A stretch of DNA of 64,000 nt from Prevotella sp. (GTDB lineage Bacteria > Bacteroidota > Bacteroidia > Bacteroidales > Bacteroidaceae), in assembly GCA_017557405.1 (NCBI GenBank), contig JAFYYV010000001.1, positions 1 to 64,000 on the forward strand. The letters run 5' to 3'. The notes under the pieces are model-generated. The model saw nothing but the letters and a program-made list of their open reading frames with translations. It made no database searches and was not told the origin of the DNA. Of this stretch, positions 37,801 to 45,415 are shown one piece after another; position 1 is the stretch's first letter; each line of letters starts with the position of its first letter. The translations under genes were made by a program, and so were the position numbers.

Positions 37801-38441
37801 ACGCGGAAACTGGAGAATTTAGCCCCTTGAAGGGTTTCGTTACCATCGAGTGAGCGCCCGAGATAGAAATTGGGTGTTTGTTGGAAGATGTTAGCAGGTG
37901 TCAACGTGGTTTTAGCAGAGCGTGATCCACCATTGACATAGAGATAGTTTCGTCCTGAGCGTCGGAAAACGATGATATTGTTCCACCGTCCTCGCTCTAA
38001 AGTTTCAGTAGGTAGAAGCTCCTCAACTGTAGCATCGTCACCATTTGTAACAATATACTTTGAGGATTTAGGATCGAAATAGATGGCAGGAGCCGCCTCT
38101 CCTTCTTGAGAGGGAGACGCTATGAGGAATACAGGCGGTTGAGAGGTCTGTTCCTGCTCATTGGCGGGCAGATAGACGTTGGTGACGATAGTGTATTCGT
38201 CAAGTTGTGCAAAAAACTTCGCAAATTGCTCATCGAATTGGAACCATCCTTGAGTACCAAGGTCGAGAATGTTGTATCCTCCGTATTCCGTGAGTTTCGC
38301 ACCTCCTTCGAGCGTTCCACCATACTTTCCACTCTGGTCGGTGATGGAGGAGAAGTCGTAGAGGACGGTTGTATTTTGCGCATGGGATGTAATTGCGAAA
38401 GCACCCATTAATGACAGGATGCCAAGGAGTATTTTTCTCAT
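34833..38441 (-). CDS. Secreted double GH43-type glycosidase
   Basis: A 1202-residue protein with signal peptide 1-21 (to SHAQ). Order: LamG-like jelly-roll (about 25-215), a helical linker, two atrophied bacterial Ig-like domains (about 258-420), a first GH43-like five-blade propeller (about 425-740; Asp near 478 in GVRDPHVL, Glu near 667 in RVEGAGVF), an Ig-like spacer, a second GH43 propeller (about 827-1130; Asp near 839 in GFHADPEVL, Glu near 1013 in REGTYVF), and a short sorting-type tail. GH43 enzymes remove arabinose, xylose or galactose from plant polysaccharides; two tandem catalytic units suggest two linkages. No SusCD pair is adjacent, so it is not in a conventional utilisation locus here. 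Confidence 0.85.
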   Translation of the reverse strand: MRKILLGILSLMGAFAITSHAQNTTVLYDFSSITDQSGKYGGTLEGGAKLTEYGGYNILDLGTQGWFQFDEQFAKFFAQLDEYTIVTNVYLPANEQEQTSQPPVFLIASPSQEGEAAPAIYFDPKSSKYIVTNGDDATVEELLPTETLERGRWNNIIVFRRSGRNYLYVNGGSRSAKTTLTPANIFQQTPNFYLGRSLDGNETLQGAKFSSFRVCDFANTSLTSLREEASRLNAYEDSLRQVQREYEDSVAMAQDMRNFTLGDVSALTDDITLPRIYKGRISIKWETSDSKVITADGHITRPRAGSPVAHATLTAYLSGGKCADTLRFEVGVVPEMSDAESVEYAINQLRTKLRLSSVYGNIALPTTGEAGTVILWKSNDEEWITNEGRVLRLPAIGEGNHHATLTATIIKNKVRQQHVFDVILREQEPYSAYLFVYFPSNQDENIYYALSTDGYNYTPINNGQMVVNSDTISLKGGVRDPHVLRAPDGNFYMVCTDMRSAQGWESNRGLVMMKSPDLIHWTHSRVNFPDKYAGTNFANVTRVWAPETIFDPDYVNPDGTRGRLMVYFSILTNDNTVPYDKDFYCYANDDFTDLLSTPTFFYDRGSATIDMDIVFNPADSLYHGFYKNEGQGGICKVTARRLTPLPGEPDGSQWSKPSGTLQQTTERVEGAGVFKRINSDEWILMYDCYDNKHYQFCSSTDLENFTFVQNTETTGAFTPRHGTVLPITPEETAALLQAFPNSQLASPTIQGSNSQQAQQENVLISGTNVTIPVSPDVDLHTFDPQLVTSMGCTISPTGPQDFTQGAVEYVVTNGTTSRTYRVSATIEANPVIPGFHADPEVLFSQQTGRFYVYPTTDGYDGWGGFSFDVFSSPDLVHFTNEGTFLDLSTSQVPWASGNAWAPCIEEKMIDGKWKYYFYFSGQNNSLGRKTLGVAVSESPTGPFKASNSPLFTETSGGQMIDSDVFTDPVSGKTYYYYGNSLMHYRLLSDDMLSVGEEYTITPTGGTLQDYAFREGTYVFYRNGIYYFLWSVDDTGSANYHVAYGTSTKPTGPIRVAKEPIVIIQDPSQQIYGTGHNSIINIPGTDDWYIVYHRINRSHINNGPGTHREVCIDKLTFNDDGTIQQVQPTRRGIDPVNIDIENIWVGIQTIPFNDSKVQGSTTYYTIDGRSLGKKAPTTPGIYIRREVTLDGQVRSMKIVKSAE

Positions 38442-38525
38442 TGTCTTTTCGTATTTGTTTCTTCTATAAATACGTTTTGAAAGGGCGTTTCACTCGATAA
38501 GAGAGTCTTTTTTTGCATACAAAAC

Positions 38526-38558
38526 AAATAGAGGGAGTCGATTCAACTCCCTCTATTT
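38526..38558 (-). terminator. Terminator of the korAB genes
   Basis: AAATAGAGGGAGT (38526-38538) and ACTCCCTCTATTT (38546-38558) form a perfect 13-bp stem with a seven-base loop. On the minus strand it is followed by TTTGTTTTG. It lies 44 bp after the korB stop. Confidence 0.85.
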
Positions 38559-38602
38559 CCTTCAATTCTCCTTCCACCACTTCAAGAGAAAGGAATATCT
38601 TA

Positions 38603-39610
38603 TCATTTCACTTCCCAAGTATCCTGGGTTTGAAGCAGTTCCATAAAGTTATGATAGTTCTTCTTTTCCTTGATCTCATCGAGCTGTTGGTTGACTGCTT
38701 GATCGTAGGTAGGTGCCTGTACATCACGAATCACACCGAGTGCGATGGGGAATCCTTGCGTGGGATCCATATTGGCAAGCTTCTGCTGAAGAGTGGAATC
38801 CTGGCAATGTGCATCATGTACGAGAATATCATCGATGGTGATACCATCTTCTCCCAATTTGACCACCTTGAGTTGGAATCCATCCTGCTTGAGTCCATAT
38901 TCGTTATTAGGACCAAAAAGGAGTTTCTCACCATGACGAAGGTAGATGGCGTTTTGTTTACGTCCGTCTTTGGTGTAAACCGATTCGTAACATCCATTGT
39001 TGAAGATGACGCAGTTCTGTAGGATTTCACATACGGCAGCGCCTTTATGTTGTTGTGCAGCTTTGAGTATCTGGACTGTCTCATCGCCATCGTTAGCCAC
39101 AGAGCGTGCAAAGAAGGTCCCGCGTGCACCGAAAGCGAGTTCGGCGGGTCGGAATGGTTCCTCAACGGTTCCGTAGGGTGAGGATTTGGAAACAAACCCT
39201 CGTGGACTTGTCGGGCTGTACTGTCCTTTGGTAAGTCCGTAGATGCGGTTGTTGAGCAATATGATGTTGATATCGATATTACGCCGCATGGCGTGAATGA
39301 AGTGGTTTCCTCCGATAGCGAGTGCATCACCATCACCGCTGATTTGCCATATCGTTAGATTTGGATTGACCACTTTTGCACCTGTTGCGATGGCAGCTGC
39401 ACGCCCGTGAATGGTCTGCATAGCATAGGTATTGACGTAATACGGCAATCGGCTGGAACATCCGATACCACTAATAACGGCAGTCTGATAAGGTGGTATT
39501 CCTATTTCAGCCATTGCCTTGTGGAGACTGGCAAGGAGGAAGTGGTCGCCACATCCCGGACACCAACGTGGTTGTCCTTTTTTGAAATCTTGTGCTGTAT
39601 ATTGTTGCAT
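38603..39610 (-). CDS. korB: 2-oxoacid:ferredoxin oxidoreductase, beta subunit
   Basis: Thiamine-diphosphate-binding subunit of 2-oxoglutarate (or related 2-oxoacid) synthase. The cysteine motif WCPGCGDH is near the N-terminus, and the TPP-binding GDGDALAIGGNHFIHAMRRN and NNRIYGLTKGQYSPTS segments are typical of KorB. 335 residues. The start is 14 bp after the korA stop. Four-Cys ferredoxin inserts of the PorD type are absent, so electrons go to a separate ferredoxin. The exact 2-oxoacid is not decided by sequence, but 2-oxoglutarate is the best guess. Confidence 0.92.
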   Translation of the reverse strand: MQQYTAQDFKKGQPRWCPGCGDHFLLASLHKAMAEIGIPPYQTAVISGIGCSSRLPYYVNTYAMQTIHGRAAAIATGAKVVNPNLTIWQISGDGDALAIGGNHFIHAMRRNIDINIILLNNRIYGLTKGQYSPTSPRGFVSKSSPYGTVEEPFRPAELAFGARGTFFARSVANDGDETVQILKAAQQHKGAAVCEILQNCVIFNNGCYESVYTKDGRKQNAIYLRHGEKLLFGPNNEYGLKQDGFQLKVVKLGEDGITIDDILVHDAHCQDSTLQQKLANMDPTQGFPIALGVIRDVQAPTYDQAVNQQLDEIKEKKNYHNFMELLQTQDTWEVK

Positions 39611-39624
39611 ATGGTTTTGTAAGT

Positions 39625-41475
39625 TTAGGAGTTGATGATTTCTTGGAAAGCATGAACGAGTTCGCTGACAACGAATGGCTGTCCCTTGACTTGATTGAAC
39701 TTATAGGGTACGAATCCGTTGATGCGAATTCGGAGATAAGCACGGAATTGTCCAAGGTTCTGTTCTGCCACAACGACCTTCTTATAGCGTTTGAGCACTT
39801 CGGCTGCATTGCGTGGCAGAGGATTGATGTATTGGAACTGGGCAAGTGCAACACGATGCCCAAGTTTCTGCAATTCCTGCATGGCTGAATAGAGATGTCC
39901 ATAAGTGGAACCGAAGCCTACAATGAGGAGTTCTGCATCATCTTTGTCGCCTTCCACTTCAAGGTCGGGAACAGGAATGCGCTGGACTTTGTCGTAGCGT
40001 TGAATGACCATGTGGTTATGGTTTTCAGGCTCTGTAGAGATGGCTCCCGTCCTTCCGTCCTTCTCAAGTCCACCGAGAATATGCTGGAATCCTTCCTGTC
40101 CAGGAATGGCCCAATAGCGAACATGGGACTCAGGATCACGCTGATAAGGTGTGTAACGATACTTTTGGTCGTCGGAGGCATAGTGTGGATGAATCTCTGG
40201 CAGTTCGTTGATGTCAGGAAGTTTCCATGCTGCCGATCCATTTGCGATGAAAGCATCTGTCAAAAGAATGACAGGCGTGAGATGCTCGAGTGCTATCTTG
40301 GCAGCCATGAAGGCGGCATCAAAACAATTGGTGGGACTTGTTGCTGCGATGACAGGCATGGGAGATTCTCCGTTACGTCCATAAAGAGCCTGCAACAAGT
40401 CAGTCTGCTCACTCTTGGTTGGCAATCCAGTGGAAGGTCCACCACGCTGTACGTCGATGACAACGAGTGGAAGCTCGTCGATGACAGCAAGGTTGATGGC
40501 TTCACTCTTCAAGCAAATGCCAGGCCCAGAGGTGCTTGTAGCTGCCAATGCTCCTGCAAAGGAAGCTCCAACAGCGCTGGCACATCCAGATATTTCGTCT
40601 TCACATTGCACGGTGATGACGTCCATTGACTTGTGTTTAGCGAGTTCGTGCAAGATGTCAGTTGCGGGCGTAATGGGATAAGAACCGAGGAAAAGGCGCA
40701 ATCCAGCTCGTTCGGCAGCGGCCATAAGTCCGTAGGCAGTTGCTTTGTTGCCCGTGATGTCCATGTAAGTTCCTGGTACTTTCACCTTCGACTCAACACG
40801 ATAGGTGGCAGGAACAGACGCGTGAATGTTGTGTCCGTAGTTATATCCGGCATTCACAACGAGTATATTGTTTTCAGCAATTTCGGGTTTACGTTTGAAT
40901 TTCTCACGCAGGAAATTCTCAACAAGGGCGATGTCACGATTGAAAAGCCAGCAAACGAGTCCGAGAGGGAACATATTGCGACACTTCAAAATGGATTTGT
41001 TGTCCATACCAGAGTCGGCAAGACAGTCTTTCACCATTTTCGTGATGGGACATGCAATAACACGGTCGGGATCGATACCGAGTTCCTGCAGATAGTCGTC
41101 GCTGGCAATTTCAGCCTTTTTGAGGTCGTTTGGTCCGAAAGAATCGGTATCAATAATGATAGTCGCCTGCGGTTTTGCATAGCGCAACTGGGTTTTCAAT
41201 GCAGCGGCATTCATAGCCACGAGAACATCGCAAAGGTCTCCAGGGGTGTAAACACGTCCTGCGCCTATATGAACCTGATAACCACTAACGCCCGTCAGTG
41301 AACCTTGCGGGGCTCGGATGTCAGCAGGATAATCTGGAAAAGTGGAAATTCCGTTACCCACCGTTGCCGAAACGGTGGAGAAAATGCTACCAGCAAGTTG
41401 CATTCCGTCGCCTGAGTCGCCTGAGAATCTAACGACAACTTGCTCTAATTCTTTAACTTCAATTTGTTCAGACAT
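39625..41475 (-). CDS. korA: 2-oxoacid:ferredoxin oxidoreductase, fused gamma-alpha subunit
   Basis: A 616-residue fusion of the gamma domain (about 1-190; VVRFSGDSGDGMQLAG, GAGRVYTPGDLCDVLVAMN) with the alpha pyrimidine-binding domain (about 200-610; GNKATAYGLMAAAERAGLRLFLGSYPITPATD, VVIDVQRGGPSTGLPTKSEQ). This is the common Bacteroidetes arrangement. With korB it would make 2-oxoglutarate from succinyl-CoA or the reverse, feeding amino-acid synthesis in an anaerobe. The leader between this gene and the nucleoside kinase is a short-repeat tract (41504-41565). Confidence 0.92.
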   Translation of the reverse strand: MSEQIEVKELEQVVVRFSGDSGDGMQLAGSIFSTVSATVGNGISTFPDYPADIRAPQGSLTGVSGYQVHIGAGRVYTPGDLCDVLVAMNAAALKTQLRYAKPQATIIIDTDSFGPNDLKKAEIASDDYLQELGIDPDRVIACPITKMVKDCLADSGMDNKSILKCRNMFPLGLVCWLFNRDIALVENFLREKFKRKPEIAENNILVVNAGYNYGHNIHASVPATYRVESKVKVPGTYMDITGNKATAYGLMAAAERAGLRLFLGSYPITPATDILHELAKHKSMDVITVQCEDEISGCASAVGASFAGALAATSTSGPGICLKSEAINLAVIDELPLVVIDVQRGGPSTGLPTKSEQTDLLQALYGRNGESPMPVIAATSPTNCFDAAFMAAKIALEHLTPVILLTDAFIANGSAAWKLPDINELPEIHPHYASDDQKYRYTPYQRDPESHVRYWAIPGQEGFQHILGGLEKDGRTGAISTEPENHNHMVIQRYDKVQRIPVPDLEVEGDKDDAELLIVGFGSTYGHLYSAMQELQKLGHRVALAQFQYINPLPRNAAEVLKRYKKVVVAEQNLGQFRAYLRIRINGFVPYKFNQVKGQPFVVSELVHAFQEIINS

Positions 41476-41503
41476 GATTTATTTAGGTTTTTGGTCTTTT
41501 TTA

Positions 41504-41565
41504 GGGATTTATGGGATTTATGGGGATTAATGGGATTGATGGGGTGAATGGGGTTGATGGGTGAT
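41504..41565. repeat. Tandem 9-10-bp GGGATTTAT-type tract
   Basis: About seven degenerate units (GGGATTTAT, GGGGATTAAT, GGGATTGAT, GGGGTGAAT, GGGGTTGAT) between korA and the nucleoside kinase, ending at the kinase stop codon. On the minus strand it reads ATCACCCATCAACCCC, resembling the C-rich repeat seen inside several genes. Confidence 0.6.
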
Positions 41566-43250
41566 TAATATTCAAAAGAACTGCCGCCCAAGAACTCGCG
41601 TAAGAGCGAAGTTGGGGGAAGATTGGTGAACGAGACGGGCTCGAAATACTTCAGGAATTTGCGCAATCGATATGCTTCTGCATATTCCTCGCAATTCTCA
41701 TGCACTTGCTCGAGTGCAGGTTCGGCCTGCGTTCTTATGACGGCAAGCTCGTAAATCATAGCGGTATTGAACATCGCGTCAGCATTCTCCTGATATGGAA
41801 AAATCCACTTTCTTTCACCAGCACGCACACTAGGCCAACGACGAATGGTCTCGGCAGCGGAGCAACCACGATACTTAACATCGCGGATAATGCGGCGCAA
41901 CAAACGATTGTCGGTGGTTGGAATATAGTTGTGGGTATCGAGAAGAATAGTTGTCAATGCCGATGCATAGACACGATACTTCTGTTCATCGGGTATCTGT
42001 GCGGTCAACAAAGGGTTGAGAGCATGTATTCCCTCCAACACGAGAACCTCATGACTTCCGAGTTTGAGTCGTCTTCCACTTTTCTCGCTACGTCCCGTAT
42101 GGAAATTGTAATGAGGCAGTTCCACTTCCTCACCGCGGAAGAGGGCGGCAAGTTGGTTGTTGAGCAATTCGAGGTTCAGCGAATAGATGCTCTCATAGTC
42201 ATATTCACCTTTCTCATCACGGGGCGTAAACTCACGATCTACGAAATAGTCGTCAAGAGATATTTGAACAGGACGAATACCATTGGCGAACAACTGTATG
42301 GAGAGACGCTTGCAAGTGGTGGTCTTTCCACTCGATGAAGGACCTGCTATAAGCACCATCTTCACACCTTGTCGGGCGGCAATCTCATCGGCAATCTGTG
42401 CGATTCTCTTCTCTTGCAAGGCTTCGCTTACGTTGATAATCTCGTTCACATGTCCTGCCTGCACAACGGCATTGAATTCGCCTACAGTACCACACCCCAT
42501 GATATTCTGCCAACGATGATGCTCTTTGAAAACCTCGAACATCTTGTCCTGTCGGGTCATCTCGCCCAACACTTGAGGATCATCCATCGAGGGGATGCGC
42601 AACAGAAGTCCATCGTAATATTTCTCCAAACCATAGAGATAAAGCTGGTTGGTGTTGGTCAACAAAGAACCATAGAAATAGTCCACATAACCATCAAGGT
42701 CGTAATAGGTGGTGTAAAGCGAACCGAGCGTTTCCAAAAGCTTCACCTTCGAATGCGTACCCAACGCGCTGAACAACTTGACGGCTTCCTCTGTAGGTGC
42801 TTCATGACGTCGGATAGGAAGTCCAGCTTCCACAATCTCTTTCATGCGCTGACGAAGATTGTCCACGTCTTGCTGAACGACTGGCCGTCCAATCTTCAGA
42901 TTACAATAATAACCGTTCGACACGGGGATGTCGATGACCACCGACCCTTCAGGATAGAGGTCGCGCACGGCCTTGCAGAGCACGAAGAACAGCGTGCGGG
43001 TATAGGCTCGCGAGCCCGTTGGCGTATCCATCCCCAAAAACTCGATGTCCTTAGGATGATAGAGACGGAATCCCATTCCCTCCACTTTGTTGTTCACCTT
43101 GGCACTTACGGGGCCGCAAGGCATGTTTTTCTGGTCGCTGAGCGATCCGTCGGCATTTAATTCACGAAAAACATCAGAAAGTGAGCTTCCTATGCTTACC
43201 TTCTGAGTTTTTTTATTATTTTTGCAACGGATTTGTATTTCCTGTTTCAT
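41565..43250 (-). CDS. Nucleoside (uridine-like) kinase with tRNA-synthetase-type N-terminus
   Basis: A 561-residue protein typical of Bacteroidetes and Clostridia: a TGS/ubiquitin-like segment (about 1-65), a threonyl-tRNA-synthetase-like second domain (about 66-200) and a phosphoribulokinase/uridine-kinase domain (about 290-480). The P-loop is AGPSSSGKTT (Lys309), followed by SLDDYFVDR and the PHYNFHTG lid segment. It probably phosphorylates uridine or cytidine, though the N-terminal domains suggest RNA or nucleotide sensing that is not understood. It precedes korA on the same strand, 89 bp apart. Confidence 0.85.
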   Translation of the reverse strand: MKQEIQIRCKNNKKTQKVSIGSSLSDVFRELNADGSLSDQKNMPCGPVSAKVNNKVEGMGFRLYHPKDIEFLGMDTPTGSRAYTRTLFFVLCKAVRDLYPEGSVVIDIPVSNGYYCNLKIGRPVVQQDVDNLRQRMKEIVEAGLPIRRHEAPTEEAVKLFSALGTHSKVKLLETLGSLYTTYYDLDGYVDYFYGSLLTNTNQLYLYGLEKYYDGLLLRIPSMDDPQVLGEMTRQDKMFEVFKEHHRWQNIMGCGTVGEFNAVVQAGHVNEIINVSEALQEKRIAQIADEIAARQGVKMVLIAGPSSSGKTTTCKRLSIQLFANGIRPVQISLDDYFVDREFTPRDEKGEYDYESIYSLNLELLNNQLAALFRGEEVELPHYNFHTGRSEKSGRRLKLGSHEVLVLEGIHALNPLLTAQIPDEQKYRVYASALTTILLDTHNYIPTTDNRLLRRIIRDVKYRGCSAAETIRRWPSVRAGERKWIFPYQENADAMFNTAMIYELAVIRTQAEPALEQVHENCEEYAEAYRLRKFLKYFEPVSFTNLPPTSLLREFLGGSSFEY

Positions 43251-43366
43251 TGGCTTTACAAGTTTTCATGTAGAGTTTGAGGGCGTAAAGGTACAAATAA
43301 AATAAAAGAAAAAAGAACGAAACGAGAAGAAATTTTGATTTTTAAATTATAATTTGATATTTACAC

Positions 43367-45082
43367 ATGTCGATTTGGATTATTTTCAAACTTCTGGGCT
43401 CGCTCGCTTTGTTGATGTTCGGTATGAAGTCAATGAGCGAAAGTCTTCAAAAAATGGCCGGACCACAACTGCGACACGTTCTGGGCGCAATGACCACCAA
43501 CCGATTCACAGGCATGCTGACGGGTATGTTCGTTACAGCCGCCGTGCAGTCGAGTACAGCCACCACGCTGATGACCGTCTCGTTTGTCAACGCAGGTCTG
43601 CTCACTCTTGCACAAGCCATCTCGGTCATCATGGGCGCAAACATCGGAACCACCCTGACAGCTTGGATCATGTCGCTCGGTTTCTCATTCAACATCACCG
43701 ACTTTGTCTATCCAGCCTTCTTCATCGGCATCATCCTCATATACATGAAAAAACGCCGCATCATCGGCGATTTCCTCTTTGGTATAGCATTTCTTTTCCT
43801 CGGACTAGGCACCCTGCGCCAAACGGGCATCGATATGCACTTGGGAGAACAGCAAGCCGTGTTGGATTTCTTTGCATCGTTCGACCCAAACTCATTCCTC
43901 ACCACCATCATCTTCTTGTTGTTGGGAGGCGTCTTGACCTTCTGCGTACAATCGTCGGCAGCTGTTATGGCTATTACTATGATACTTTGTTCGAGTGGCG
44001 TGTTGCCCATCTATCAAGGTGTAGCGCTTGTTATGGGTGAAAACATTGGCACCACCGTTACCTCAAACTTGGCGGCCATGTCGGCTAACACCCAAGCAAG
44101 AAGGGCTGCCTTGGCACATATGTTCTTTAATGTGTTTGGTGTCATTTGGATCTTGTTTATCTTCCGACCGTTCGTAGATATGGTCTGCCACATGGTGGGC
44201 TACGATGTAACTATCACTAAGGAGGCTGCTGGCGCACAAGCATTCCTAGCCAATGCCGCCAAACTCTCATTTGTACTTGCAGCATTCCACACATGTTTCA
44301 ATGTGGTAAATACTCTGATTCTCATCTGGTTCATCCCACAGATTGAGCGTTTTGTCTGCTGGGTCATCAAACCAAAGCGCATGGATGAGGAAGAAGATTT
44401 CCGTCTGCATTTCATTACTGCTGGCTTCATGAAGACGCCCGAACTTTCGGTGCTTGAAGCGCAGAAAGAAATTCAATCGTTTTCCGAACGTATGCAACGC
44501 ATGTTCGCGATGGTGGGCGAATTGCTAGTTGAGAAAGACTTGCAGAAATTTGCCAAGCTCTTCTCTCGCATCGAGAAGTATGAAGGCATTTCCGACAACA
44601 TGGAATTGGAAATCGCCAAATATCTCGACCAAGTATCCGATGCCCATCTTTCTGATGACACGAAGGCCAAGATTCGTGCTATGTTGCGCGAAATCAGCGA
44701 ATTGGAGTCGATTGGCGACTCGTGCTACAATATGGCGCGCACCATCAACCGCAAAGTTCAAGGCAAGCAGGATCACTTTACCCAACAACAATACGAGCAT
44801 CTGCACCAGATGATGCAACTTACCGACAACGCCCTCACACAGATGAATCGTCTGATGGCTGGTCGAAAGGAGTCGTACGACATCAACCGCACGTTCAACA
44901 TCGAGAACGAAATCAACAATTTCCGCAACCAACTGAAATCGCAGAACATCGTTGACATCAACAACCACGAGTACACATACGCCGTAGGAACCATCTATAT
45001 GGACCTCATCAACGAGTGTGAAAAGCTTGGCGACTATGTAGTGAACGTCGTGGAGGCCCGTATGAATTTACGCCAACGATAA
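43367..45082 (+). CDS. Na/Pi cotransporter with PhoU-like tail
   Basis: A 571-residue inner-membrane protein. Two Na/Pi-cotransporter repeats (about 8-150 and 175-330), each with the QSS motif (TAAVQSSTATTLM and TFCVQSSAAVMAITM), and a GANIGTT/GENIGTT pair are the substrate-binding hallmarks. The C-terminal 190 residues are helical and PhoU-like, as in the NptA/YjbB group. It imports or exports phosphate coupled to sodium. No pho regulator is nearby. It diverges from the nucleoside kinase. Confidence 0.9.
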   Translation: MSIWIIFKLLGSLALLMFGMKSMSESLQKMAGPQLRHVLGAMTTNRFTGMLTGMFVTAAVQSSTATTLMTVSFVNAGLLTLAQAISVIMGANIGTTLTAWIMSLGFSFNITDFVYPAFFIGIILIYMKKRRIIGDFLFGIAFLFLGLGTLRQTGIDMHLGEQQAVLDFFASFDPNSFLTTIIFLLLGGVLTFCVQSSAAVMAITMILCSSGVLPIYQGVALVMGENIGTTVTSNLAAMSANTQARRAALAHMFFNVFGVIWILFIFRPFVDMVCHMVGYDVTITKEAAGAQAFLANAAKLSFVLAAFHTCFNVVNTLILIWFIPQIERFVCWVIKPKRMDEEEDFRLHFITAGFMKTPELSVLEAQKEIQSFSERMQRMFAMVGELLVEKDLQKFAKLFSRIEKYEGISDNMELEIAKYLDQVSDAHLSDDTKAKIRAMLREISELESIGDSCYNMARTINRKVQGKQDHFTQQQYEHLHQMMQLTDNALTQMNRLMAGRKESYDINRTFNIENEINNFRNQLKSQNIVDINNHEYTYAVGTIYMDLINECEKLGDYVVNVVEARMNLRQR

Positions 45083-45110
45083 GCAGAAAAACCCAAAGCT
45101 ATCATCTGAC

Positions 45111-45198
45111 AAAATGTAAGCTATGCTTTGAGCTTGTCAAAGCATAGCTATGAGGCGGTCAAAGCATATCTTTGAGAGGGTCAAAGCATAGCTATGGG
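45111..45198. repeat. 22-bp-period array, four units (intergenic)
   Basis: Units of exactly 22 bp start at 45111, 45133, 45155 and 45177. Two share GTCAAAGCATAGCTATG; the third is GTCAAAGCATATCTTTGAG and the first ends GCTATGCTTTGAG, close to unit 3 of the first array (750-771). After it, CGGTT/AACCG at 45233-45248 forms a weak hairpin that may end the transporter transcript. The rest of 45083-45350 contains no gene. Confidence 0.85.
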
Positions 45199-45350
45199 AA
45201 AATCAGACGATAAATAAAATATCTCAACAAAACGGTTATTTAAAACCGCCTTTTGCTTTACATTTTGTCTGCGAAACAGCGATTTCGCTAACAAAATGAT
45301 TTCGGACCATATTGCCTCATCCTTTCAAGACTTCAACACAAACAAAAAAA

Positions 45351-45380
45351 GAGTGGAAGCAACAATCGTTGCCCCCACTC
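45351..45380 (-). terminator. Terminator of the SusCD-fasciclin operon
   Basis: GAGTGG/CCACTC with an inner GCAAC/GTTGC stem around a four-base loop. On the minus strand a run of seven T follows (45344-45350). It lies 35 bp after the last SusD stop. Confidence 0.85.
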
Positions 45381-45415
45381 CATTCGTTTTATCATTCAAC
45401 ATCTGATTCTGCCAC

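Noticed and set aside
43354-44040. A 228-residue open frame overlapping the Na/Pi cotransporter start
   Set aside because: It is an alternative frame of the transporter gene, rich in His and Arg, with no domain.
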